DNA of 64,000 bases from Galbitalea sp036271875 (GTDB taxonomy: Bacteria > Actinomycetota > Actinomycetes > Actinomycetales > Microbacteriaceae), in the NCBI GenBank assembly GCA_036271875.1, contig DATAZU010000015.1, forward strand, positions 207,443 to 271,442. Direction: 5' to 3'. The position numbers were made by a program, and so were the translations under genes. The notes beneath the pieces are model-generated. The model did not search any database. It was not told the DNA's origin and was given only the letters and a program-made list of their open reading frames with translations. Positions 14,301 through 22,785 of the stretch are shown here, piece by piece (the first letter of the stretch is position 1; every line of letters begins with the position of its first letter).

Positions 14301-15227
14301 GTGATTCAACTCGGCCAATATCCCGACCCGCGCCACACGATAGCCCACATCAGCGACACCCACTTTCTCGCCGAGGGTGCGTTGCTCTACGGGTCGGTGA
14401 CGACCGAGAAGAACCTTCGACGCGCGCTCGAGCAGCTAACGAAATCGGGCGTCAATCCGGAAGCCATCGTGTTTACGGGAGATCTCGCCGACCTGGGCGA
14501 GCCGGATGCGTACCGTCGGCTGCGCGCAATCGTCGAACCGGTTGCGAGCGAGCTCGGTGCCGAGGTCATCTGGGTCATGGGCAATCACGACGAACGTCTG
14601 CAGTACTCGCACGAACTCTTCGACATCGACGGCAGCGAAGCACCGCAGGATCGCGTGTACGACATCAATGGCTTGCGCATCATTTCGCTCGATACCACGG
14701 TGCCGGGATATCACCATGGCGAGCTCCAGCAGGAACAGCTGGACTGGCTCGCGGACATCCTGTCCACTCCTGCACCGCACGGCACGCTCATCGCCGTCCA
14801 CCATCCGCCGATCCCCGAGCCGCTGCTGTGGGCGATGGCGATGCTCGAACTCCATGGCCAGGACAAGCTCGCGGAAGTGGTGCGCGGCACCGATGTCATC
14901 GGCATCCTCGGCGGCCACCTGCACTACACCTGCCACAGCGTGTTCGCGGGCATCCCGGTCTCCGTCGCCGCGGCCACCTGCTACACGATGGATCTCGCGG
15001 ACGGGGCAAAACTGCTCTCGGGAGTGGATGCCAACCAGGCGTTCAACATTGTGAGCGTCTACGAGTCGCAGGTCGTTCACACGGTCATCCCGCTTCTCGG
15101 CGCCAACGAGGTCACCGGATTTCCGGCTGAGCACCGGGCCGCGATCGAGGCGATGTCACCGGAGGAGCGACGCGCGATGTTCTCGAAGAAGAGCTCAACG
15201 TTCAACACGACCGGCGCGCCCAGCTAG
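14301..15227 (+). CDS. Calcineurin-like phosphodiesterase (CpdA/Icc type)
   Basis: A 308-aa metallophosphoesterase. All five metal-binding motifs are present: ISDTHFL (D, H), GDLAD (D), GNHDER (N, H), VHHPP (H) and GGHLH (H). The general layout matches class III cyclic-nucleotide phosphodiesterases; in actinobacteria relatives cleave 2',3'- or 3',5'-cyclic AMP and other phosphodiesters, so the substrate is open. GTG 14301 is chosen because a -10 element lies 6 nt upstream; the frame could extend to TTG 14238. The C-terminus ends with a phosphatase-irrelevant tail (MFSKKSSTFNTTG). It is followed by the palindromic repeat shared with two other loci. Confidence 0.85.
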   Translation: MIQLGQYPDPRHTIAHISDTHFLAEGALLYGSVTTEKNLRRALEQLTKSGVNPEAIVFTGDLADLGEPDAYRRLRAIVEPVASELGAEVIWVMGNHDERLQYSHELFDIDGSEAPQDRVYDINGLRIISLDTTVPGYHHGELQQEQLDWLADILSTPAPHGTLIAVHHPPIPEPLLWAMAMLELHGQDKLAEVVRGTDVIGILGGHLHYTCHSVFAGIPVSVAAATCYTMDLADGAKLLSGVDANQAFNIVSVYESQVVHTVIPLLGANEVTGFPAEHRAAIEAMSPEERRAMFSKKSSTFNTTGAPS

Positions 15228-15235
15228 CCCCCGGT

Positions 15236-15299
15236 TTGCCCCCGCACGGAGCGTTTGCCCCCGTACGAGCGGGCGCAAACGCACCAAGTGGGGGCAAAA
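15236..15299. repeat. Intergenic palindromic repeat, copy 1
   Basis: An imperfect inverted repeat with outer arms TTTGCCCCCG / GGGGGCAAAA and inner arms GCGTTTGC.CCC / GGGCGCAAACGC. It sits between two convergent genes. Similar copies lie at 22717-22781 and 38642-38707. It can form a long hairpin and may end transcription from both sides. Confidence 0.8.
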
Positions 15300-15303
15300 G
15301 CAG

Positions 15304-15960
15304 TTAGCCGAGGACGACACCGTCCGCGCGCAGTCGCTGCCGGTTCTCGGAGATGGATGCCGCCAGGCGCTCGTCTGTGCGCCTGATGTGTTCGATCGTG
15401 GCCAGCTCCGCCGACGCGCCGTCGCCCGCTCGGAGTGCCGCGACGATCGCGTCGTGCTCGCGATGGACCCGTTCGCGCGCCTCGGCCGACTGAACTTCGA
15501 GCCAGCGGGTGCGATACAGGCGGGTGAGCACGCCGTCCATGGCGTCGATCAGGAAGCGGTTCTCCGACAGGCGAGCCAATTCCAGATGGAAGCTCGTGCC
15601 GGCATCCAGGCTGTGTTCCGGCGTCTCGCTCGAGTCGACGCCGTTGCCGAGCTCTGCGAGGGCCTCGAGATCGTCGCTGCTCGCCCGCGTAATCGCGAGC
15701 CGCGCGCTCGCCGACTCGAGCACCTCGCGGTACTCGTACAGCGCGCGAATTTCGTCGAGGTTGATGGGCGCCACGACCCAGTTCTTCCCGTCGCGCTGGA
15801 CGAGTCCCTCTGACTCCAGCCGCATCAGCGCCGCGCGAATCGGAGTTCTGGATGCGCCGAATTCGGGCTCGAGACCGCGCTCGCTGAGTCGCTGACCCGG
15901 CGCGAGTTCCAGACTCAGGATGGCATCGCGGAGTCGCTCGTGCAGGCTTGCGTCGGTCAT
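15304..15960 (-). CDS. GntR-family regulator (FCD subfamily)
   Basis: A 218-aa regulator. The winged-helix GntR domain covers residues ~1-65 (LHERLRDAILSLELAPGQRL, EFGASRTPIRAALMRLESEG), and the all-helical FCD effector domain ~75-210 (LYEYREVLESASARLAI, FHLELARLSENRFLIDAM, HREHDAIVAALRAGD). FCD proteins usually sense small carboxylates or sugars acids. ATG 15960 has GGGAG 8 nt upstream. It diverges from the MFS gene at 16041 across an 80-bp gap holding a palindrome, TGGTATACCA, so it very likely controls that transporter and itself. The ligand is unknown. Confidence 0.92.
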   Translation of the reverse strand: MTDASLHERLRDAILSLELAPGQRLSERGLEPEFGASRTPIRAALMRLESEGLVQRDGKNWVVAPINLDEIRALYEYREVLESASARLAITRASSDDLEALAELGNGVDSSETPEHSLDAGTSFHLELARLSENRFLIDAMDGVLTRLYRTRWLEVQSAEARERVHREHDAIVAALRAGDGASAELATIEHIRRTDERLAASISENRQRLRADGVVLG

Positions 15961-16000
15961 TGTGGGCTCCCAGCTAAGAAAAATCGAGTATCCGTGCTTG

Positions 16001-16021
16001 TGGTATACCAGTATGGTATCC
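16001..16021. promoter_or_regulatory. Probable GntR operator TGGTATACCA plus half site
   Basis: A perfect 10-bp palindrome TGGTATACCA (16001-16010) is followed by TGGTATCC (16014-16021), resembling a second half site. It lies midway between the divergent GntR and MFS starts. Confidence 0.65.
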
Positions 16022-16040
16022 CAACCGAGACGAGGCAGGT

Positions 16041-17297
16041 ATGAGCACAGATGCATCCGCGTCGCAGGCACCCGTGCTGCCGCGGCTCGGCGGCAAGCCG
16101 TGGGTGATGCTCGCGCTCGGTCTGCTTGCCCAGACCGCGACCTCGATGCTGACGAGCACTCCGGCCTTTCTCATCCCGCAGCTTCATGTACACGACCACG
16201 TGCCTCTGGCAACTGCGGGCTTGCTCGCATCGACGACGACCATCGGCATGGTGCTCGCGCTCGTGGCATGGGGCGCGCTCGCCGACCGGGTCGGCGAGCG
16301 CTGGGTGATTGCCGGCGGTCTCGCTCTCGCCGCCGTCGCTGCGGGAGCGGCCGCGGCATCCAGCTCCAGCTTTGGTCTGCTCGCGTTTTTTCTCGTCATC
16401 GGTGGCATCGCATCGGCGAGCTCCAGCCCAGCGAGCGGGCGGCTCGTTGTCGGCTGGTTTCCGCGCAACCGTCGCGGACTCGCCATGGGCATCCGCCAGA
16501 TGTCGCAGCCGCTCGGTGTCGCCCTCGCGGCCCTCATCATCCCGCCCCTTGCCGCCGGGCCCGGAATCGCGGTTGCGCTGGTGGCCTCGGTCGTCTTCTG
16601 CGGTGCCCTGGCGATCGCCTGTGCGATCGTGCTCCGTGACCCCGCTCGCCCCCCGGTACTCGCGGCCGATGGCAAACCAGCCAACCCGTACCGCGGTAAC
16701 ACCACACTGGTGCGCATCCACCTCGTGTCGATCATGCTCGTGATTCCCCAGTTCACGGTCTCGACCTTCGGACTCGTCTGGCTCATCGAGGCGGAAAAGC
16801 TTCCGGTCGGTCTCGCGGGCGTCATCGTCGGGGGCGCACAGCTCATCGGAGCCGTGGGTCGGATTGGCGTTGGGGTGTGGAGTGATCGCATCGGAAGCCG
16901 GATGCGACCACTGCGCTGGGTCGCGCTCGCCGCGGTCGCGTCAATGCTGCTGATGGGTGGCATCGGGCTGTTTGTAGCCCCGGTGGCGGCATCCATCCTG
17001 CTCATAGTTGCCGCGACGATCACGGTGGCCGACAACGGTCTCGCCTTCGGCGCGGTCGCGGAAATCGCGGGACCGTTCTGGTCGGGACGTGCCCTTGGGG
17101 CGCAGAACACGGGCCAGTGGATCGGGGCGTCCCTCGTCGGACCATTCGCGGGACTCCTGATCGGTGTCGTTGGCTACCCGCTCACATTCGTGGCGGCCGG
17201 GATCTGCGCGCTGGTTGCGGTGCCGCTTGTCCCATCCGCGGGTGATCGCGAGCACGGCACGCCTGCTGCTGTCCCGTCGGCTTCTGCGCCACGATGA
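16041..17297 (+). CDS. MFS transporter
   Basis: A 418-aa major facilitator with about 12 membrane segments. Family signs include the loop-2/3 motif ALADRVGERWVIAGGLALA and the equivalent in the second half (GRIGVGVWSDRIGSRMRPLR), with PASGRLVVGWFPRNRRGLAM after segment 4, as in cyanate/CynX-like and NNP-type exporters. ATG 16041 follows GAGGCAGG. It is divergent from a GntR/FCD regulator with an operator between them, so uptake or efflux of the regulator's ligand is likely. The substrate cannot be read from sequence. xerC follows after 4 bp. Confidence 0.9.
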   Translation: MSTDASASQAPVLPRLGGKPWVMLALGLLAQTATSMLTSTPAFLIPQLHVHDHVPLATAGLLASTTTIGMVLALVAWGALADRVGERWVIAGGLALAAVAAGAAAASSSSFGLLAFFLVIGGIASASSSPASGRLVVGWFPRNRRGLAMGIRQMSQPLGVALAALIIPPLAAGPGIAVALVASVVFCGALAIACAIVLRDPARPPVLAADGKPANPYRGNTTLVRIHLVSIMLVIPQFTVSTFGLVWLIEAEKLPVGLAGVIVGGAQLIGAVGRIGVGVWSDRIGSRMRPLRWVALAAVASMLLMGGIGLFVAPVAASILLIVAATITVADNGLAFGAVAEIAGPFWSGRALGAQNTGQWIGASLVGPFAGLLIGVVGYPLTFVAAGICALVAVPLVPSAGDREHGTPAAVPSASAPR

Positions 17298-17301
17298 GAG
17301 G

Positions 17302-18201
17302 GTGCTTCTCGATCGAGCGATGAGCGACTTCGCGGTGTACCTCACCGCGGAGCGCGGATTCAGCGCGCACACCGTGCGGTCGTACTCATCCGACCTGGCA
17401 GACCTCGAGCGGTTTGCGGCGACACGCGGCATCGCGACGACCGATGGGGTTGATCTCGAACTTCTGCGCGACTGGCTGTGGGACGGCTCGAAACTCGGGT
17501 TGGCGAAATCGACTCTCGCCCGCCGATCGGCTGCCGTGCGCAGTTGGTCGAGTTGGCTTGCGCGAACAGGTAACGCGGCGATGGATGCCGGTACCCGACT
17601 TCGCGCGCCCAAGGCCGATCATCACCTGCCGCGTGTTCTCACTCGCGACCAGATGGATGCGCTTCTCGCGGGCCTCGCCGACCTCGCGTCAGCGGGCGAC
17701 GCGATTGCGACCAGGGATTTGGCCATCGTCGAGCTGCTCTACGCCTCCGCACTTCGGGTCAGTGAGATCGTCGGACTCGATCTGAACGATGTCGACCTCG
17801 GCCGCCTGACCGTTCGGGTTACAGGTAAGGGGTCGAAGGAGCGCGTCGTTCCGTTCGGTGGTCCGGCGCAGCGCGCGATCGTGGACTACCAGCGACACCG
17901 TCACGAGCTGCTGGCCGAGCCGACGCCGGCGGTCTTTCTCGGCGCGCGCGGCAAACGGATCGGCACCCGCACGGTGTACGAACTGATCGCGCGGCTGCTC
18001 GGGGAGGTGCCCGGTTCCGGGCCATCCGGACCTCATACCCTCCGTCACACCGCCGCGACGCACCTGCTCGATGGCGGCGCTGACCTCCGAAGCGTGCAGG
18101 AGTTGCTCGGGCACGCGAGCCTCGGGACGACGCAGCTGTACACGCACGTGTCAGCCGAGCGGCTCAAGGATGCCTATCGGATGGCCCACCCCCGGGCGTA
18201 G
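17302..18201 (+). CDS. xerC: Tyrosine recombinase XerC
   Basis: A 299-aa XerC-type recombinase that resolves chromosome dimers at dif with XerD. N-terminal SAM-like core-binding domain ~1-95 (FAVYLTAERGFSAHTVRSYS). The catalytic domain has Arg in ALRVSEIVGL, Lys in GKGSKERVVPFG, HTLRHTAATHLL (HxxR), GHASLGTTQLYTH with the His and the Tyr nucleophile. GTG 17302 gives an N-terminus (LLDRAMSDFAVYL) that matches relatives; ATG 17320 is the alternative. Position after dprA (with two extra genes between) matches the normal neighbourhood. Confidence 0.93.
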   Translation: MLLDRAMSDFAVYLTAERGFSAHTVRSYSSDLADLERFAATRGIATTDGVDLELLRDWLWDGSKLGLAKSTLARRSAAVRSWSSWLARTGNAAMDAGTRLRAPKADHHLPRVLTRDQMDALLAGLADLASAGDAIATRDLAIVELLYASALRVSEIVGLDLNDVDLGRLTVRVTGKGSKERVVPFGGPAQRAIVDYQRHRHELLAEPTPAVFLGARGKRIGTRTVYELIARLLGEVPGSGPSGPHTLRHTAATHLLDGGADLRSVQELLGHASLGTTQLYTHVSAERLKDAYRMAHPRA

Positions 18202-18285
18202 TTCTTGGGTGACCAGATCGGAGGTTGCGGATTGGACCATCGACTGGAAAGCTGGAGCAGTTCCCAGTCCCGATGTGAGGTAGCC

Positions 18286-18327
18286 GTGAAGATGATCGAC
18301 GGTTTCGCGCCAGTATCCGCGCGCTGA
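18286..18327 (+). CDS. Possible 13-residue leader peptide upstream of the ABC-F gene
   Basis: GTG at 18286 opens a 13-codon frame (MKMIDGFAPVSAR) after a GAGG-like site, ending 65 bp before the ABC-F start, with a 7-bp hairpin in between. Short translated leaders with hairpins often control antibiotic-responsive ABC-F genes. This is a structural resemblance only. Confidence 0.3.
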   Translation: MKMIDGFAPVSAR

Positions 18328-18360
18328 CGATCGCTCACCGCGTATCCGCGGTCCTTGAGA

Positions 18361-18378
18361 GTCAGTGCATCCACTGAC
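18361..18378 (+). promoter_or_regulatory. Hairpin just before the ABC-F ribosome site
   Basis: GTCAGTG and CACTGAC form a perfect 7-bp stem with a CATC loop, 14 nt before the ATG at 18393 and immediately before GGGAG. It could modulate translation or terminate the leader transcript. Confidence 0.4.
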
Positions 18379-18392
18379 TACCCGGGAGCCGC

Positions 18393-20003
18393 ATGTCTTC
18401 TGCACCAACCTCTTACGCAATTTCTCTCGCCAACGTCCGATTGACGTGGCCAGACGGTGCCATCGCACTGCGCAACATCACCGCGACGTTTGGCCGCGGT
18501 CGCACGGGACTCATCGGGCTTAACGGTTCGGGCAAGTCCACACTGCTGCGCCTGATTCGCGGCGAACTGGCCCCGACATCGGGTGTGATCACGCTGTCCG
18601 GTGAGGTGGACTACCTACCTCAGACGATCACTCTCGATGTCGAGGCGAAGGCAGCGGACCTTCTCGGCGTGCGTGCCAAACTCGAAGCGCTCCACGCAAT
18701 TGAGTCGGGTGACGACGACCCCGCTAACTTCGACCTGGTTGGCGACGACTGGGATATCGAAACAGTCGCCGCCGATGCCCTGCGAACGGCAGGGCTCAAC
18801 ACTCGCGATCTACTGCGCCCCGTCTCCACCCTCTCCGGCGGAGAGACGATTCTGCTTGCACTCGCGGGACTGCGTCTCAGGCGGGCTCCCATCGTGCTTC
18901 TCGACGAGCCGAGCAACAACCTGGATCGCGACTCTCGCGTTCGCCTCGCCGGCCTGATCACATCGTGGAATGGCGCGCTCGTCGTCGTGAGCCACGATGT
19001 AGCGTTGCTCGAACTCATGGATGAGACGGCCGAGTTGTATGCGGGTCGGCTCACCGTGTTCGGCGGTGCATACAGTGAGTTCGCGGCGCACCTCGAGGTG
19101 GAGCAGGATGCGGCGCAGCAGGCACAGCGCGCCGCTGCCCAGGTAGTGAAGGTCGAGAAACGCCAACGAATCGAAGCGGAGACGAAGCTCGCTCGCCGCA
19201 GCCAAATGGCGCGCAAGGCTTTAGTGGAGAAACGGGTCCCGAAGATCGTGGCCAACTCCCGCAAGTCCGCCGCGCAGGTCTCTGCCGGCAAGCTTCGGAC
19301 CGAGTTCGACGGCAAGCTTCGCGACGCCCGGGACTTTCTCGAATTGGCCGAGCAACGCGTTCGCGTCGATGACAGCATCCACATCGACCTGCCGGATCCG
19401 GATGTCGGCGCGGGGCGCCGCCTCGCGCAGTTCGAGGGCGGCGGCCGGCAGTACGTACTGCAGGGTCCCGAGCGGATCGCGCTCATCGGGGCCAATGGCG
19501 TCGGCAAGACGACTCTGCTCGACGCACTCGTACATCCCGTCGAAACGACGCAAGGGCGGGCATCTGCTACCGCGTACACCGATCGCATTGGCTATCTGGC
19601 CCAGCGTCTCGATGGACTCGACGAAGACGCGAGCGTGCTCGATAACATCCGTGCCGCCGCGCCCGCCGTGCCACCGGGCGTCATCCGGAGTCGCCTCGCG
19701 CGATTCCTGATCCGAGGCGACTCCGTTGAGCGGCCGGCGCGAGGCCTGTCCGGCGGCGAGCGCTTTCGCGTCTCGCTGGCACGGCTGCTCCTGGCCGAAC
19801 CGCCTCCGCAACTTCTCCTGCTGGACGAGCCGACCAACAACCTCGATCTCGCGAGCGTCGATCAGTTGGTGAGCGCCCTGACGAGCTACCGGGGTGGCGT
19901 CGTGGTCGTGAGCCATGACGACGCGTTCCTCGGGCGACTGGACCTTGCCTGCCGGCTCGAGCTGGCCGCAGACGGTTCGCTGATCGAGGTCGATCCGCGC
20001 TAG
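18393..20003 (+). CDS. ABC-F subfamily ATPase
   Basis: A 536-aa protein with two ABC ATPase domains and no membrane segments. Domain 1: Walker A GLNGSGKST (~46), signature LSGGETI, Walker B LLDEPSNNLD. A linker rich in Arg/Lys (about 235-320) follows, then domain 2: GANGVGKTTLL, LSGGERFRVSLAR, LLLDEPTNNLD. This is the ABC-F layout: ribosome-associated translation factors or antibiotic-resistance (ribosome-protection) proteins. GGGAG precedes the ATG. A leader-like region with a hairpin upstream would fit drug-responsive control. Housekeeping versus resistance role cannot be decided from sequence. Confidence 0.92.
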   Translation: MSSAPTSYAISLANVRLTWPDGAIALRNITATFGRGRTGLIGLNGSGKSTLLRLIRGELAPTSGVITLSGEVDYLPQTITLDVEAKAADLLGVRAKLEALHAIESGDDDPANFDLVGDDWDIETVAADALRTAGLNTRDLLRPVSTLSGGETILLALAGLRLRRAPIVLLDEPSNNLDRDSRVRLAGLITSWNGALVVVSHDVALLELMDETAELYAGRLTVFGGAYSEFAAHLEVEQDAAQQAQRAAAQVVKVEKRQRIEAETKLARRSQMARKALVEKRVPKIVANSRKSAAQVSAGKLRTEFDGKLRDARDFLELAEQRVRVDDSIHIDLPDPDVGAGRRLAQFEGGGRQYVLQGPERIALIGANGVGKTTLLDALVHPVETTQGRASATAYTDRIGYLAQRLDGLDEDASVLDNIRAAAPAVPPGVIRSRLARFLIRGDSVERPARGLSGGERFRVSLARLLLAEPPPQLLLLDEPTNNLDLASVDQLVSALTSYRGGVVVVSHDDAFLGRLDLACRLELAADGSLIEVDPR

Positions 20004-20472
20004 CGGCCGCATCCAGAGGGCGAGTGGGCAGCAGGATCGGCGTTTGGATTCCGCCGAGGAAGAGTAGGGGTGAGACATACTCGCCGTGGACGCGCACCCC
20101 AAAGTGCAGGCACAGTTCGGTGCAGTGTCCCGGCTCAATTTGACCGATCATCTCGCCCCGCGTCACCGCTTCGCCAACGCGCAGCGTCGACTTCACGGGT
20201 TCGTAGCTGGAGATCACGTCCCCGGGATGCGAGATCGAGAGCACGTAGCGATCGACCACGAAGCCCGAGTAGTGCACAACGCCGTCTGTCGGCGCGAACA
20301 CGTCCCCGGTCGCCGCGATGTCGATGCCTCGATGTCCGGCGGAATACGGCGTCGCGGGAGCGATGAAGGGCCGCACAATCCGATGTGAACCGTGGACCGG
20401 CCACGCCCACTGCGCAGAAACGAGCGGGGAGGGCGAGAGGACGACCAGGATGAGAAGCAGGGATGCGAGCAT
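19681..20472 (-). CDS. M23 family metallopeptidase (peptidoglycan hydrolase)
   Basis: A secreted M23 peptidase. Signal peptide at the N-terminus (LASLLLILVVLSPSPLVSAQ), then the domain: GHRGIDIAATGDVFAPTDGV with the first metal His and Asp, and LHFGVRVHGEYVSPLLFLGG with the last HxG region. M23 enzymes cleave peptidoglycan cross-links; the gene often lies before rpsB in actinobacteria. ATG 20472 has GAGGA upstream. After LLFLGGIQTPILLPTR the usual end is missing: the frame continues ~110 codons antisense into the ABC-F gene to 19681, so the real end may have been lost by a point change. Confidence 0.75.
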   Translation of the reverse strand: MLASLLLILVVLSPSPLVSAQWAWPVHGSHRIVRPFIAPATPYSAGHRGIDIAATGDVFAPTDGVVHYSGFVVDRYVLSISHPGDVISSYEPVKSTLRVGEAVTRGEMIGQIEPGHCTELCLHFGVRVHGEYVSPLLFLGGIQTPILLPTRPLDAAASADRPRSANRLRPARAGRQGPVARGTRRHGSRPRRHPGSSSGRSPTDRRSRDRGCWSARPAGEVAEAVRPGAAVPARRESARRRTGLAPAAQRSRLGSGIARGDSG

Positions 20473-20813
20473 CCACCGATCCTCGGTCGATTCGACGACC
20501 TCGAACCGGGCGTTCGCGGTGTTGGCGCACAACGGCACCGAATCGCGGTCGGTGGGGGAGCGGTGGTAGTCTTTCGGGAGCATTCCTGGCAACGGGAATG
20601 ACTACGCGTGTCCGCTACCTGATCGCTGTGCTAGTTCACCAGTTGTACTAGGCCACAAGCAGAGGTGCACACATCCACTCGGTCGCAGGCCTCAAAACCA
20701 GCGCGTGGCCGTGTGCGGGCACCAGGTTTCGCACCAAACGGTGCGGATGACAACTGAGTAGGGCCGGCCCGTGGCGTTGAAAAACCGCGGCTGCCCAGAT
20801 TAAGGAGTCGGCC
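20473..20813. other. 341-bp divergent intergenic region before rpsB
   Basis: No gene seen. It should carry the rpsB-tsf promoter and an untranslated leader, which ends with AAGGAG at 20801-20806 before the rpsB ATG. No recognisable riboswitch or autoregulatory structure stands out by eye. Confidence 0.4.
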
Positions 20814-21863
20814 ATGGCCGTCGTTACCATTCGCCAGCTGCTCGACAGCGGTGTCCACTTCGGACACCAGACCCGTCGTTGGAACCCGAAGATGAAGCGA
20901 TTCATCCTGACGGAGCGCAGCGGCAGCCACATCATCGACCTGCAGCAGTCGCTTGCACACATCGACAAGACCTACGACTACGTCAAGGAGACGGTCGCCC
21001 ACGGCGGCACCATCCTGTTCGTCGGCACGAAGAAGCAGGCCCAGGGTTCCATCGCAGAGCAGGCGACCCGCGTCGGCCAGCCCTACGTCAACCAGCGCTG
21101 GCTCGGTGGGCTGCTCACCAACTTCCAGACGGTCTCCAAGCGCCTCGCGCGCATGAAGGAGCTCGAGGAGGTCGACTTCGATGACACGACCCGCGGCTAC
21201 ACCAAGAAGGAACTGCTCATTCAGAAGCGCGAGCTGACGAAGCTGCAGAAGTCTCTCGGCGGTATCCGCAACCTCACGAAGACGCCGTCGGCGATCTGGG
21301 TTGTCGACACCAAGAAGGAGCACCTCGCGATCGACGAGGCGCACAAGCTGGGCATCCCGGTCATTGCGATCCTCGATACCAACTGCGACCCCGACGAAGT
21401 TCAGTACCCGATCCCGGGCAATGACGACGCCATCCGTTCCGTCGGCCTGCTGACCCGCATCATCGCGGATGCTGCTGCCGAGGGGCTCATCCAGCGTCAC
21501 CAGAAGCCGGAAGCCGGCGGCGAGGTCGAGCCGCTGGCCGCGTGGGAGGCGGAGCTGCTCGCAGCGTCGGAGACCCCGAGCACCGAGGCCGAGAAGATCG
21601 AGGCCGTTGACGAGCGCGTCGAGGGCGTCACCGACGCGGCAGAGGTCGCCGAGGAGATCGCCGCCATCGTCGCGGAGGAGCCCACCGAGGAAAACGACGC
21701 GGATGCCGCAGTCGCCGAGCACGAGAAGTCGGCCGCCCCGGAGCTCGTCGTCGAGCACCACACTGAGTCGGATGAGGCCGCAGAGGCCAAGCTCGAGGCC
21801 GAGGCAACCGACGAAGAAAAAGCTCCCGCAGCAGCCAAGAAGCCCGCTGCGGCAAAGAAGTAA
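20814..21863 (+). CDS. rpsB: 30S ribosomal protein S2
   Basis: Ribosomal protein uS2, 349 aa. The conserved body covers residues ~1-235: MAVVTIRQLLDSGVHFGHQT, GTKKQAQGSIAEQATRVGQP, QRWLGGLLTNFQTVSKRLAR, and PVIAILDTNCDPDEVQYPIPGNDDAIRS (split here as two conserved runs). S2 is normally about 240-270 aa; here an Ala/Glu-rich acidic tail of ~100 residues ending in a Lys/Ala segment (PAAAKKPAAAKK) follows, common in Microbacteriaceae. AAGGAG precedes the ATG. It lies 12 bp upstream of tsf in the standard operon. Confidence 0.97.
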   Translation: MAVVTIRQLLDSGVHFGHQTRRWNPKMKRFILTERSGSHIIDLQQSLAHIDKTYDYVKETVAHGGTILFVGTKKQAQGSIAEQATRVGQPYVNQRWLGGLLTNFQTVSKRLARMKELEEVDFDDTTRGYTKKELLIQKRELTKLQKSLGGIRNLTKTPSAIWVVDTKKEHLAIDEAHKLGIPVIAILDTNCDPDEVQYPIPGNDDAIRSVGLLTRIIADAAAEGLIQRHQKPEAGGEVEPLAAWEAELLAASETPSTEAEKIEAVDERVEGVTDAAEVAEEIAAIVAEEPTEENDADAAVAEHEKSAAPELVVEHHTESDEAAEAKLEAEATDEEKAPAAAKKPAAAKK

Positions 21864-21875
21864 GGGAAGAGATTC

Positions 21876-22703
21876 ATGGCAGATTTCAGCCTTGAGGACC
21901 TGAAGGCGCTGCGCGAACAGCTCGGCACCGGAATGGTCGAGACCAAGAACGCGCTCGTCGAGGCCGGCGGTGACAAGGAGAAGGCCGTCGAGCTGCTCCG
22001 CATCCGTGGTGCGAAGAGCAACGCGAAGCGCGCGGACCGCTCCACCAGCGAGGGCCTCATCGCCGTCGTGCATAGTGCGACCGCCGTCACCATGATCGAG
22101 CTCGCCTGCGAGACCGACTTCGTCGCGAAGAACGAGAAGTTCATCGCGCTCGCAGACAGGGTGATCGCGGCGCTTGCCGATTCCGGCGTTGAGACGATTG
22201 ACGACGCACTCGCCGTGAAGGCGGAGTCCGGCACCGTCGGATCCCTCATCGAGGAGCAGGCGGCAACCATCGGCGAGAAGATCGAGCTTCGCCAGCTGGT
22301 GCGCCTGACCGGCGACAACTTCGAGATCTACCTGCACCGGACATCCAAGGACCTGCCGCCGCAGATCGGTGTCGTTCTCGCCTACACGGGGAACGACGCG
22401 GAGACCGCGCGCAGCATCGCGCAGCACATCTCGTTCGCGAACCCGGAGTACCTCTCCAAGGAGGATGTCCCGGCCGCGGCCGTCGACAACGAGCGCCGCA
22501 TCGTCGAAGAGGTCACACGTGGCGAGGGTAAGCCCGAGGCTGCTCTGCCGAAGATCGTCGAGGGTCGCCTTGGCGCCTTCTACAAGCAGGTCGCGCTTCT
22601 CGAACAGGACTACGCGAAGGACAACAAGCTCACCGTTGCGAAGGTCGCGATCGACGCGGGCCTGACCATCACGGGCTTCGCACGGTTCAAAGTCGGCGCA
22701 TAG
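21876..22703 (+). CDS. tsf: Elongation factor Ts
   Basis: EF-Ts, 275 aa, the nucleotide-exchange factor for EF-Tu. The N-terminal UBA-like domain (SLEDLKALREQLGTGMVETK, ALVEAGGDKEKAVELLRI), the EF-Tu contact motif ETDFVAKNEKF, and the core (EIYLHRTSKDLPPQIGVVLA) are intact. GGGAAGAG precedes the ATG. It follows rpsB by 12 bp and is followed by the second copy of the palindromic repeat, which probably ends the operon. Confidence 0.97.
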   Translation: MADFSLEDLKALREQLGTGMVETKNALVEAGGDKEKAVELLRIRGAKSNAKRADRSTSEGLIAVVHSATAVTMIELACETDFVAKNEKFIALADRVIAALADSGVETIDDALAVKAESGTVGSLIEEQAATIGEKIELRQLVRLTGDNFEIYLHRTSKDLPPQIGVVLAYTGNDAETARSIAQHISFANPEYLSKEDVPAAAVDNERRIVEEVTRGEGKPEAALPKIVEGRLGAFYKQVALLEQDYAKDNKLTVAKVAIDAGLTITGFARFKVGA

Positions 22704-22716
22704 CTCAAGATCATCG

Positions 22717-22781
22717 TCTGCCCCCGCGCGGAACGTTTGCCCCCTTACAAACGGGTGCAAACGCTCCGAGCGGGGGCAAAC
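22717..22781. repeat. Intergenic palindromic repeat, copy 2
   Basis: Outer arms CTGCCCCCGC / CGGGGGCAAAC and inner arms GTTTGC.CCC / CGGGTGCAAAC. It lies between the convergent tsf and VOC genes, as copy 1 and 3 lie between other convergent pairs. Confidence 0.8.
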
Positions 22782-22785
22782 GTCG

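Noticed and set aside
20640..20813. Known S2-leader type autoregulatory RNA before rpsB
   Set aside because: The leader is long, but I could not identify a convincing conserved structure by eye.
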